Below, piece after piece: positions 6,254-11,666 of a stretch of DNA of 23,653 nucleotides (positions within the stretch are counted from its first letter, which is position 1; each line of letters starts with the position of its first letter). The position numbers and the translations under genes are program-made. The DNA is taken from the IMG/VR virus record IMGVR_UViG_3300043313_000216, positions 1 to 23,653 of that record; one strand, written 5' to 3'. This DNA is from a virus. Under the pieces are notes generated by a model. It saw only the letters and a program-made list of their open reading frames with translations, ran no database searches and was not told the DNA's origin.

Positions 6254-6672
6254 GCGTACTGCTTCCGCCCAGGATGGTAGGCCAGGTCGCAGTGTTTGCT
6301 GCAGTAGACCTGGCCTACCTCCTGCGGCTGGCCGCAATACAGGATGTCGGGCCAAGTGCCGATCGGCCACTTGCAGTCGACGTAGTCCCGCAGCTGATAG
6401 ATCGTGATCAGGCCGGCGTGCTCCGGGGGGCGCGGCTTGGGCTTGGGCCGCGGCTTGTAGACGTATTGCCGGATCTTGCGTGGCCGTGGATCCCGTGGCG
6501 GCATGGCGAGCCTCCTGCTTTTCCCGATACAGGCGTTCTTGGTGAGGGTGATGTTGAACTCCTTCGACAGCATCGGAGCGATCGTGCTGAACGGGTAGTT
6601 CTCTGGCGCCTCCAGCAACTGCTGAAGGCGCTGGGTCAGGCCCGGCGTGTCGTTCCAGAGTGAGGTACTCAT
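6250..6672 (-). CDS. GcrA-family transcription regulator (phage-encoded)
   Basis: A 140-residue homologue of GcrA, the alphaproteobacterial cell-cycle regulator that binds sigma-70 RNA polymerase and acts at promoters carrying CcrM-methylated GANTC. The N-terminal DNA-binding part has the family pattern TKNACIGKSRRLAMPPR (44-60; compare TRNAVIGKxHRLGL). A basic Pro/Lys linker (62-83) follows, then the conserved C-terminal block: CKWPIG (100-105), PDILYCG (108-114), VYCSKHCDLAY (122-132), with C100, C113, C124 and H127 or C128 as possible metal ligands. The usual MSWTDE start is altered to STSLWNDTP, and the first helix is longer. The gene is coupled by ATGA overlaps on both sides within the early operon. 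In the phage it may redirect host RNA polymerase or cell-cycle genes (inference). Confidence 0.87.
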   Translation of the reverse strand: MSTSLWNDTPGLTQRLQQLLEAPENYPFSTIAPMLSKEFNITLTKNACIGKSRRLAMPPRDPRPRKIRQYVYKPRPKPKPRPPEHAGLITIYQLRDYVDCKWPIGTWPDILYCGQPQEVGQVYCSKHCDLAYHPGRKQYA

Positions 6673-6926
6673 GGCGAGGGGTTCTCATGGGCCTGGCCGT
6701 TGAGGAACTTCTTGTGCGCCGTCAGCACGCCTTCGCCAAAGGTATGCAGCCGCTTTTCCATGTCGGAAAGCAGTTTGCTGTATTCGTTAACCTGGGCGGT
6801 GATGCCCTCGGACAATGTATTGACGCTGTCTTGCAAATTCTTGGCCTCGGCGACGTTGTCGTCCGCGGCTTTCTTCAGCGACGCAATCAGCTGCTCGCCG
6901 AGGTCTATAAAACTGTGCTTGGTCAT
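6669..6926 (-). CDS. Coiled-coil hypothetical protein (85 aa)
   Basis: MTKHSFIDLGEQLIASLKKA begins an almost fully helical protein with long heptad-like stretches (NLQDSVNTLSEGITAQVNEY, LLSDMEKRLHTFGEGVLTA). No cysteine, membrane segment or catalytic motif. Start follows GAAGG at suitable spacing; the stop overlaps the GcrA-like start (ATGA). A role as oligomerising partner of the neighbouring regulator is possible only by position. Function unknown. Confidence 0.6.
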   Translation of the reverse strand: MTKHSFIDLGEQLIASLKKAADDNVAEAKNLQDSVNTLSEGITAQVNEYSKLLSDMEKRLHTFGEGVLTAHKKFLNGQAHENPSP

Positions 6927-6957
6927 GGGTGCCTTCGTTTGGTTGGAGTGGTGCCCC

Positions 6958-7013
6958 CCGGAACCGAGCGGGATAGCAAAGTTCCGGGAGGACTAGCCGC
7001 GCGGATGGGCTAG
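6958..7013 (-). promoter_or_regulatory. Leader with two hairpins between the HTH gene and the early operon
   Basis: In this 92-bp gap (6927-7018), CCGGAAC (6958-6964) pairs with GTTCCGG (6981-6987), and CTAGCC (6993-6998) pairs with GGCTAG (7008-7013). Neither is followed by a U-run in the direction of transcription. They may pause or stabilise the leftward RNA after the HTH gene; no function can be assigned from sequence. Confidence 0.35.
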
Positions 7014-7018
7014 GGGGC

Positions 7019-7231
7019 TTATGCCCGCGCGGTGTTGGGTTGCGGCAGGTTGGCGAAATCATTCGCCGTTACCTGCCCGTTTGTTGCCTTGTGGATACGG
7101 GTCAGCACGTCGGGGTGCGGGAACCGCTCGCCGAGGCGGTAGCGGCCGACCGTGTGGCGGCTGACACCGAGCTTGCGGGCAAACTCCGCGTCGGTCATGC
7201 CGTTGATGTCTAGGTATGATGCAAGTTTCAT
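7019..7231 (-). CDS. HTH (XRE/Cro-type) repressor-like protein
   Basis: A 70-residue DNA-binding protein. Residues 12-40 form a helix-turn-helix: MTDAEFARKLGVSRHTVGRY, with the AxxLGVSxxTV core, then RLGERFPHPDVLTRIHKATNG. Small single-domain proteins of this type act as Cro-like repressors in alphaproteobacterial prophages. I chose the ATG at 7231, not the in-frame start at 7312, because the longer version would cover an operator and promoter and adds a low-complexity N-terminus. The start lies 11 bases from palindrome O1, so autoregulation is likely. It is the first gene of the leftward early transcript. There is no dimerisation or autoprotease domain, so it is more like Cro than lambda CI. 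Confidence 0.82.
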   Translation of the reverse strand: MKLASYLDINGMTDAEFARKLGVSRHTVGRYRLGERFPHPDVLTRIHKATNGQVTANDFANLPQPNTARA

Positions 7232-7237
7232 CCGAAA

Positions 7238-7266
7238 AGCCTGCCACCAATTTGGTGACACGTCAA
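7238..7266 (-). promoter_or_regulatory. Putative leftward promoter (HTH gene)
   Basis: On the minus strand a -35-like TTGACG (7266-7261) is followed by a 17-base spacer made of operator O1 and then CAGGCT (7243-7238), a poor -10 match. Transcription would begin at or within a base or so of the ATG at 7231, implying a leaderless mRNA; there is also no good Shine-Dalgarno before that ATG. The weak -10 makes this tentative. Confidence 0.4.
7242..7260. promoter_or_regulatory. Operator O1
   Basis: TGCCACC-AATTT-GGTGACA, a 19-bp palindrome with one mismatch, matching the same consensus as O2 (TGTCACC-N5-GGTGACA). It lies in the spacer of the putative leftward promoter and just upstream of the HTH gene. 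Confidence 0.75.
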
Positions 7267-7300
7267 CTGAAATTATTTTAGGGTTGCGTGAAGATTGTTG

Positions 7301-7329
7301 TTGCACTGTCACCAGAACGGTGACATAGT
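7301..7329 (+). promoter_or_regulatory. Putative rightward promoter of the small-gene operon
   Basis: TTGCAC (7301-7306), a 17-base spacer, and CATAGT (7324-7329; four of six matches to TATAAT). The spacer is filled by operator O2. The predicted start near 7336 leaves about 26 bases of leader containing the AGGA ribosome site of the first small gene. Confidence 0.55.
7307..7325. promoter_or_regulatory. Operator O2
   Basis: TGTCACC-AGAAC-GGTGACA, a perfect 7-5-7 palindrome of 19 bp. It starts directly after the -35 hexamer of the rightward promoter, in the same register as O1 on the other side. A repressor bound here would block RNA polymerase. Confidence 0.8.
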
Positions 7330-7361
7330 CTGATCACACCAGACGAACAGGAACCCTGACA

Positions 7362-7520
7362 ATGACCAAGTTGCTCACCGCCTACCGCGCCGCCCCGACC
7401 CCCGCCAACGCCAAGAAGCTGGTTGCCTACGTTCGCAAGCACTCCTTCACGCTGTGCTTCATGGATGCCGCCGGCATCGCCACCCTCGCCGAGGCCGAGC
7501 GCACAGTCGATGCCTCCTAG
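7362..7520 (+). CDS. Small hypothetical protein, first gene of rightward operon (52 aa)
   Basis: Reads MTKLLTAYRAAPTPANAKKL then a short strand-like FTLCFM and AAGIATLAEAERTVDAS. Preceded by AGGA at about nine bases and lying 30-odd bases after the predicted rightward start point, so it would be the first protein made from this promoter. Part of it (DAAGIATLAEAE) resembles DATGIAQSLEAS in the next gene. No known family. Confidence 0.6.
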   Translation: MTKLLTAYRAAPTPANAKKLVAYVRKHSFTLCFMDAAGIATLAEAERTVDAS

Positions 7521-7540
7521 CCCCACCCCACCGCTCTCAC

Positions 7541-7565
7541 GCCCGGCGCCGAAAGGCTACCGGGC
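7541..7565 (+). other. GAAA-tetraloop RNA hairpin between two small genes
   Basis: GCCCGG (7541-7546) pairs with CCGGGC (7560-7565), and inside it GCC-GAAA-GGC (7548-7557) forms a second stem closed by a stable GNRA-type loop. No U-run follows, so it is more likely an mRNA-stability, processing or partial-termination element than a simple terminator. Confidence 0.5.
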
Positions 7566-7602
7566 TTGAGGCAGTAGTGAAACCCTGACAAGGACAAAGC
7601 AG

Positions 7603-7782
7603 ATGACCACCGAACCAACCCGCACCGCGACCTTCGACCCCAGCCGTTATGTCCTGAAATATTGGACCTCACCGAACCAGTTTTGCGAACGGCCATGCCA
7701 AACGCTGGCGCAAGCCTACCGCTTGGTAGACGCCACAGGCATCGCTCAGTCGCTCGAGGCATCTGTATGGGGCCGCAAATGA
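7603..7782 (+). CDS. Small hypothetical protein (59 aa)
   Basis: MTTEPTRTATFDPSRYVLKY is followed by SPNQFCERPCQTLAQAYRLV and a C-terminal DATGIAQSLEASVWGRK. Ribosome site AAGGA eight bases before the ATG. Its leader repeats AACCCTGACA found before the first small gene, and its end shares a D-A-x-G-I-A motif with that protein, suggesting an old local duplication. The stop overlaps the next start by ATGA. Function unknown. Confidence 0.6.
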   Translation: MTTEPTRTATFDPSRYVLKYWTSPNQFCERPCQTLAQAYRLVDATGIAQSLEASVWGRK

Positions 7783-7877
7783 CCGACATCACCGCCGTCC
7801 TCGCCGCCGCCATCACCGTGGCGCTGCTCGTCTCAATCTACGCCCTGATCATCACTGAAAGGACACCCCCGCTGTGA
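7779..7877 (+). CDS. Tiny single-span membrane protein (32 aa)
   Basis: The reading frame gives MTDITAVLAAAITVALLVSI and YALIITERTPPL: one hydrophobic helix (about residues 5-24) with a short polar tail, so an inner-membrane peptide. The ATG overlaps the previous stop and the TGA overlaps the GTG of the next gene, which argues that it is translated. Phage peptides of this sort may act in lysis timing or superinfection exclusion, but nothing here is specific. Confidence 0.5.
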   Translation: MTDITAVLAAAITVALLVSIYALIITERTPPL

Positions 7878-8071
7878 AGTATCCCCGCACCGTCTACTTT
7901 CCCGAGAACGACCGCCGCGTTGTCGTCAACATCATGCCCGGCCCCGGCGCCAAGTTCTCGGCAGTCCTCGCCGACCCCGGCCCCGACTATGGCATCCTCG
8001 CGTGGGGCCTCGGCGACACCGAGCTGGCGGCGATCGCCGACCTCGCCCGCGAACTGGAGGGCGCGGAGTGA
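7874..8071 (+). CDS. Hypothetical protein (65 aa)
   Basis: Starts with GTG in a GTGA overlap with the membrane peptide gene. The sequence (MKYPRTVYFPENDRRVVVNI, then GAKFSAVLADPG, and a C-terminal helix DTELAAIADLARELEGAE) suggests two or three strands followed by a helix. No cysteine or membrane segment. No recognised family. Confidence 0.58.
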   Translation: MKYPRTVYFPENDRRVVVNIMPGPGAKFSAVLADPGPDYGILAWGLGDTELAAIADLARELEGAE

Positions 8072-8250
8072 ACCGGGATCTTGCCGAGGAAGCCGCTGCC
8101 ATGATCATGAAACTAGCCGACCGGTTAGAAGAAAAAATGGCCCGCATCGCGGCGCTGGAGGCGGCGCTGCGCAAGATTGACGATACGTCATACGACTACA
8201 ATGCCGTGAAGATCGCCCGCGGCGCCCTCACACCGGAGCAGGAGAAATGA
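8068..8250 (+). CDS. Helical hypothetical protein (60 aa)
   Basis: GTG start at 8068 in a GTGA overlap; an internal ATG at 8101 is possible but would break the coupling. It has a coiled-coil N-terminal half (MIMKLADRLEEKMARIAALE) and ends RKIDDTSYDYNAVKIARGAL, a tail often seen in small tailed-phage proteins with IAxxAL endings. Function unknown. Confidence 0.6.
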   Translation: MNRDLAEEAAAMIMKLADRLEEKMARIAALEAALRKIDDTSYDYNAVKIARGALTPEQEK

Positions 8251-8594
8251 GAAACTACCTTCTTATCGCAATGCTGCTCGCCACGCCGGCCACAGCGGCT
8301 GACCCCGACACCCTCACCCGCGAGGACCGGGCGCTGTATCTCAAATGCGCCCACGTCCTCGGCGGTAGTTCCAACGCCATGATGTTCATGGGGGCGGTCG
8401 ACCTGTCGACTTGGTCGCGGGAGGAACTGCAGCTGTGCATCGAGCCGCGGCCGTTCGCCGAGGCGCCACCCCCGAAGCCGGTAAAGACCGCCGCCGTGGC
8501 GCCCGAGCCGACGCCGGAAAGCAACATCTGCACCCGTAAGGGGTTGAGAAAGGTTACGACCAGGGGAGGCAAGAGTTGGAGGTGCAGAAAGTGA
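8247..8594 (+). CDS. Secreted/periplasmic protein with four cysteines (115 aa)
   Basis: Residues 1-18 (MRNYLLIAMLLATPATAA) are a clear Sec signal peptide with an ATA-A cleavage site. The mature protein has a helical part with C34 and C64, a Pro/Ala linker (70-90), and a basic C-terminal knuckle from NICTRKG to SWRCRK with C95 and C113. It would act in the periplasm, where the two Cys pairs may form disulfides or bind metal. Start overlaps the previous stop by ATGA. Secreted small proteins in phage early or moron operons can alter host envelopes, but this one is unassigned. Confidence 0.65.
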   Translation: MRNYLLIAMLLATPATAADPDTLTREDRALYLKCAHVLGGSSNAMMFMGAVDLSTWSREELQLCIEPRPFAEAPPPKPVKTAAVAPEPTPESNICTRKGLRKVTTRGGKSWRCRK

Positions 8595-8728
8595 GCATCC
8601 GCCGCATGATCCCCATGGGTGTGGTGCAGCGCCGCTGCATCGTATGTGGCTACCTGATCAACGCCACCGGCCACGCACTGACCGCGCATGAACTGAAATG
8701 CCTGAAAATACCGGAGCCAGACAAATGA
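8591..8728 (+). CDS. Zinc-knuckle-like mini-protein (45 aa)
   Basis: GTG start in a GTGA overlap. It reads VSIRRMIPMGVVQRRCIVCG and continues with YLINATGHALTAHELKCLKI. The spacing C-x2-C ... H-x4-H-x3-C gives a possible C2HC zinc site in a very small basic protein, compatible with a DNA-, RNA- or protein-binding factor. Both ends are coupled to neighbours. No named family recognised. Confidence 0.55.
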   Translation: MSIRRMIPMGVVQRRCIVCGYLINATGHALTAHELKCLKIPEPDK

Positions 8729-8913
8729 GCGACCGCCGCGTGGAGGAGGCCGTCGACGCGATAGCGTCCTCCCTGAAGATAATCGCCAGCATGCTGGCGA
8801 ACGAGGAAACCTTCCCGGAAGTTTCCAGGCAGGAACAGGCGCTGTGGGATGTTCGTAGTCTCATCACGTTTATCTTGGACGAAATCCGAAAACAAAAGGA
8901 CACTGTGCAATGA
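8725..8913 (+). CDS. Helical hypothetical protein (62 aa)
   Basis: I place the start at the ATG at 8725 (MSDRRVEEAVDAIASSLKII), which overlaps the previous stop by ATGA, not the in-frame ATG at 8698 inside the preceding gene. Mostly helical: an amphipathic first half and a second half with ALWDVRSLITFILDEIRKQK. The stop overlaps the next start. Function unknown. Confidence 0.58.
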   Translation: MSDRRVEEAVDAIASSLKIIASMLANEETFPEVSRQEQALWDVRSLITFILDEIRKQKDTVQ

Positions 8914-9200
8914 GCCAGATGATAAGCATCCACCGGGATCTGTCCGTTCTATTCGGGGAGCGCCTCCACAAGCAGATCATGGAAGCCTTGAGCCTCGGCG
9001 AGGTGGCCGACATACCCCAGCGGGATACCCTCGACATGATCCTGGCATTCCTGCTGGCCGAGCTAACCTGCGGGGCGTGGTCCTACGGCATGAGCGAGGA
9101 AAGGTTTCTCAGTACTTGCCAAATGGCCTATCGTAAAACAAAAAAGGCGCTCGACGCCGTCGACAAGAAGAAGAAGGCAGAGCGGAAGAGCCGCCACTGA
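8910..9200 (+). CDS. Hypothetical protein with basic tail (96 aa)
   Basis: Starts MSQMISIHRDLSVLFGERLH in an ATGA overlap and contains TLDMILAFLLAELTCGAWSY, a hydrophobic helix, then a strongly basic end AVDKKKKAERKSRH. The hydrophobic stretch is interrupted by E and C, so a buried helix of a soluble protein is as likely as a membrane segment. Last gene before a 70-bp gap (9201-9270) that holds a weak hairpin GGTGC-ATTCC-GCACC (9234-9248). Function unknown. Confidence 0.58.
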   Translation: MSQMISIHRDLSVLFGERLHKQIMEALSLGEVADIPQRDTLDMILAFLLAELTCGAWSYGMSEERFLSTCQMAYRKTKKALDAVDKKKKAERKSRH

Positions 9201-9270
9201 ATGCAACGCCGAGCGCCAGCGATGACGCTCCACGGTGCATTCCGCACCATCCTCTGATCAGGAGACTACC

Positions 9271-9921
9271 ATGCGCAGACTACTGTTAGCAGCCACTGCT
9301 TTAATTGCATTAGCGGCACCAGCCAGTGCCGACATTATTCTTGACACAAACGGCCTCGGCGGCACCGGCAACAACGTGGTGTTCAACCGCGTGTTCAATA
9401 CCAACACGGTTCTCGGCACATTGAACGGCCAGAACCAGGAGGTAGTTCGTTTTACCGATCGATCCGGCAACGGTGGTTTCACCGCGACCGCCGGGCAGAA
9501 CGGCAACGACATCAAACTGTTTAACACCTTCGATCTAGACATCACGGTGTTCGACCGCACCAACATCACCCAGCTTGGCGTCACCCGCGAGGTGTTCTCT
9601 CTGGTGGGTAGCGGCACGGTGGCCTTCCACGTTACGGCGCTGGAAGCGGACGGTACGTTCAAGACCTTCAACTTTGCCGACACTCTGAAGAACGGCCAGA
9701 ACGGCTACGACTTCACCGCCATCAAGGGTGAGAAAATCTGGGACATGGATATCGTCCTGGGTCCGAACACCAACGTCACGGCGTTCGAACACTATCGTAT
9801 CGATGTGACGCCGAATGTCGGCGCCGTACCGGAGGCCAGCACCTGGATGATGCTATTGGCAGGCTTCGCCGGCCTCGGGCTTATGGCCCGCCGCCGCAGG
9901 GACACTTTCCGAGTGGCTTAA
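9271..9921 (+). CDS. PEP-CTERM (PEPxxWA-type) exported protein
   Basis: 216 residues. A Sec signal peptide (1-20, ALAAPASA cleavage) leads an Asn/Thr/Gly-rich, probably beta-sandwich body (21-180). The C-terminus has the tripartite PEP-CTERM sorting signal: VPEASTWMM (186-194, the second P of PEP replaced by A), a hydrophobic segment LLAGFAGLGLMA (195-206), and an RRRR cluster (207-210). Known family behaviour is recognition by a host exosortase and display or release at the cell surface, often linked to extracellular polysaccharide. I take the ATG at 9271 with AGGAG upstream (9260-9264), not the in-frame start at 9235. Base use looks slightly more AT-rich than its neighbours. This is host-type cargo inside a phage operon; I do not recognise the body domain. 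Confidence 0.85.
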   Translation: MRRLLLAATALIALAAPASADIILDTNGLGGTGNNVVFNRVFNTNTVLGTLNGQNQEVVRFTDRSGNGGFTATAGQNGNDIKLFNTFDLDITVFDRTNITQLGVTREVFSLVGSGTVAFHVTALEADGTFKTFNFADTLKNGQNGYDFTAIKGEKIWDMDIVLGPNTNVTAFEHYRIDVTPNVGAVPEASTWMMLLAGFAGLGLMARRRRDTFRVA

Positions 9922-9942
9922 TCGCGGTCGGATTGTGGGCGG

Positions 9943-9980
9943 GGGCGCGGTTCTTGTCAGGGGCCGCGCCCTTCGTTTAT
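9943..9980 (+). terminator. Intrinsic terminator-like hairpin after the PEP-CTERM gene
   Basis: GGGCGCGG (9943-9950) pairs with CCGCGCCC (9964-9971), with a 13-base loop, followed by TTCGTTTAT. It sits just after the rightward operon and before the converging leftward genes, where a terminator would be expected. The T-run is imperfect. Confidence 0.6.
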
Positions 9981-10153
9981 CGTATCGGCGAGCCGAACAC
10001 CCCGATGCCGAGAATGCCGATCAGAATAAACAGCACGAACCAGCTCCCAAACGGCGCCCACGGCGCGCCGGATGGCCGCCATGGGTTCATGCCCCAGACG
10101 CCAAAGAGCAGCGTGATGACCCACAAAAGCCAGAACCACACGTTCGCACCCAT
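9977..10153 (-). CDS. Small two-helix membrane protein (58 aa), holin-like candidate
   Basis: MGANVWFWLLWVITLLFGVW gives one transmembrane helix; a Pro/Trp-rich loop (NPWRPSGAPWAPFGSW) and a second helix (FVLFILIGILGIGVFG) follow. The start at 10153 has a near-perfect AGGAGGTGACC ribosome site made partly by the stop codon region of the upstream lipoprotein gene. It is the last gene of the virion operon, where lysis genes often lie, so a holin-like role is possible. No endolysin is next to it, and small two-span proteins are common, so I leave the function open. Confidence 0.6.
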   Translation of the reverse strand: MGANVWFWLLWVITLLFGVWGMNPWRPSGAPWAPFGSWFVLFILIGILGIGVFGSPIR

Positions 10154-10155
10154 GG

Positions 10156-10347
10156 TCACCTCCTGTTGCCGACGCAGCGCGCAATCTGCACGGGCGTTTT
10201 GGCCAACTGCTTGCACTGCACCTCGGCCTGGATCGCATCAGCCTCGGCCTTCTGGTAGACGTTGGGGTCGTATAGCTCGACACCGATGCGTTGCTGGGCG
10301 CAGCCTGTTAGCGCCAGTATCGCAACGATGGCGAGGGCTTTGATCAT
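10156..10347 (-). CDS. Small lipoprotein (63 aa)
   Basis: MIKALAIVAILALTGCAQQR is a lipoprotein signal with the lipobox LTGC, so Cys16 should be lipidated and the mature chain of about 48 residues anchored in a membrane facing the periplasm. It has two further cysteines (QCKQL and ARCVG). The ATG at 10347 overlaps the tail fibre stop by ATGA; a longer start at 10368 would not. Outer-membrane spanin subunits (Rz1 type) are small lipoproteins in this position, but they are usually Pro-rich and paired with an embedded i-spanin, which is not seen. An entry-exclusion lipoprotein is an alternative. Confidence 0.65.
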   Translation of the reverse strand: MIKALAIVAILALTGCAQQRIGVELYDPNVYQKAEADAIQAEVQCKQLAKTPVQIARCVGNRR

Positions 10348-11666
10348 AATGTGGCCCAAACCCCCCAAACGCCGCCCATTCTGACGCGGGTGTATCTGAC
10401 GGTTAACGGGTTCACTAAACTAAATGCGGTGCCACCCATGAACGTGCGAAATGCCGCGAACGTGCCGGTATAGTTCATGACCATGGAGCCGAGGGCCATC
10501 CAAATTGTATTGTCGGCAGTGTCGCGCCACAGCGACCCGTTTTCAATAAAACGTGTCGGCGGTGCCGGTACCCAAGGCTGAACAGAAGTTGTCGATAGCG
10601 CCCAACAACCAGGGACAACGCTCGCGCGAGCAGACGCGAACGTCCCTGTGTAGTTAATGAGATGGAAGTTGGTGACTACCCAGGTTGTATTGTCGGCAAC
10701 GTCGAGCGCCAGAGTCCCGACCTCATACGCTTGCGTTGGTGGACCGCCAAACCATGCCGGAGCTGTTGTTCCAGCGATATAAGCAGTCAGATCACGCAGC
10801 TCCACCACCAGATTGTTGAGATCCTGCCCATAAACGATGCCGTTAAAGGCATGCCCGGCGGCAGGCGAGTTGGTCGTTCCTGTAGCCGTCGAATAGATCG
10901 GTCCCATCGCAGGTATCGAATTGTAGTCGGTGATGAGCGTGCCGTTCGTGACGCCTACAGCGGACACAACTAAGTTGGGGATCGTCACTGCGCCAGTGGC
11001 ATTGTTGATCGTGATGGGGCGTAATGCGTTGGCAGCGCCGTCTGGGGTGCCGTTGTTGGTGAGCAAAAAGGACGATTGCCCCGCGTTGTTGTTCAGGATC
11101 AGGCTATAGTCGCTGGCCCGCATGCGAATGAGGTTGCCGTCGCCGGTAACCTTGAACTCGCCGGGGACGGCCAATACCCCCGTCATGGTGTCGCCAGCCC
11201 GATTTACTTTGGGGGCGACGGCCGCGCTGATTTCACTCGTTAAGGCGGTTGCAGTGTCGACCCACGCGCCCCACACCCCCGCCACCTTGCGCCTGACGTA
11301 CAGGGCGCCGTCGACCTGATCGCGGGCCTCGACCACGATGTCATTGCTGCCGGCCATGTACACAACGCCGTAAAAGGCGTGCGCGTTCGGCGCGCCGGTG
11401 GCAGCCGCTAGGCTATAGAACGATCCTGCCAGCCAAGTATGGCTGTCGAAATTAGAGACTAACTGCCCGGCTTTTTCCGCGCTGAGATTGGTCAGTGCGC
11501 CGTCAGCGGATGTCGCCCCGGTGCCGCCGGCTATGATCGGCCGCGCCGCGTTGAGGTCGTTCTTCACGTCGTCGGTGAAGCCATTGTAGACCACGCTCTC
11601 GATCGTGGTGCCCTCGATCACGTCGGGGAACGGCCGGTAATACTGTTGGGATCCATCGCGCGGCAT
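10344..11666 (-). CDS. Tail fibre / receptor-binding protein
   Basis: 440 residues. The N-terminal part (1-40) probably attaches to the tail (YYRPFPDVIEGTTIESVVYNG). RPIIAGGTGATSADGALTNL (42-61) is the collar motif typical of tail fibres, and residues 73-137 resemble a pyocin-knob domain ending YVRRKVAGVWGAW. A shaft-like beta section follows (VNRAGDTMTGVL and on, about 154-235). A second knob-like repeat starts near 247 but is interrupted after VVELRD (287-292) by two tandem copies of a module of about 65 residues, and resumes with TRVRMGGVWGVWATL at the C-terminus. Start at 11666 overlaps the previous stop (TAATG) with GAGGAG upstream. It would bind the host surface. One of only three GANTC sites in the window lies in the inserted module. 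Confidence 0.82.
   Translation of the reverse strand: MPRDGSQQYYRPFPDVIEGTTIESVVYNGFTDDVKNDLNAARPIIAGGTGATSADGALTNLSAEKAGQLVSNFDSHTWLAGSFYSLAAATGAPNAHAFYGVVYMAGSNDIVVEARDQVDGALYVRRKVAGVWGAWVDTATALTSEISAAVAPKVNRAGDTMTGVLAVPGEFKVTGDGNLIRMRASDYSLILNNNAGQSSFLLTNNGTPDGAANALRPITINNATGAVTIPNLVVSAVGVTNGTLITDYNSIPAMGPIYSTATGTTNSPAAGHAFNGIVYGQDLNNLVVELRDLTAYIAGTTAPAWFGGPPTQAYEVGTLALDVADNTTWVVTNFHLINYTGTFASARASVVPGCWALSTTSVQPWVPAPPTRFIENGSLWRDTADNTIWMALGSMVMNYTGTFAAFRTFMGGTAFSLVNPLTVRYTRVRMGGVWGVWATL

Noticed and set aside
7278-7816. Minus-strand frames opposite the first small rightward genes
   Set aside because: They cross operator O2 and the rightward promoter, and have no ribosome sites; the + strand genes have good sites and overlap structure.
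9977-10347. A Rz/Rz1 spanin pair
   Set aside because: The lipoprotein could be an o-spanin, but the two-helix protein lacks the single N-terminal anchor plus long coiled coil of an i-spanin and does not embed the lipoprotein frame.
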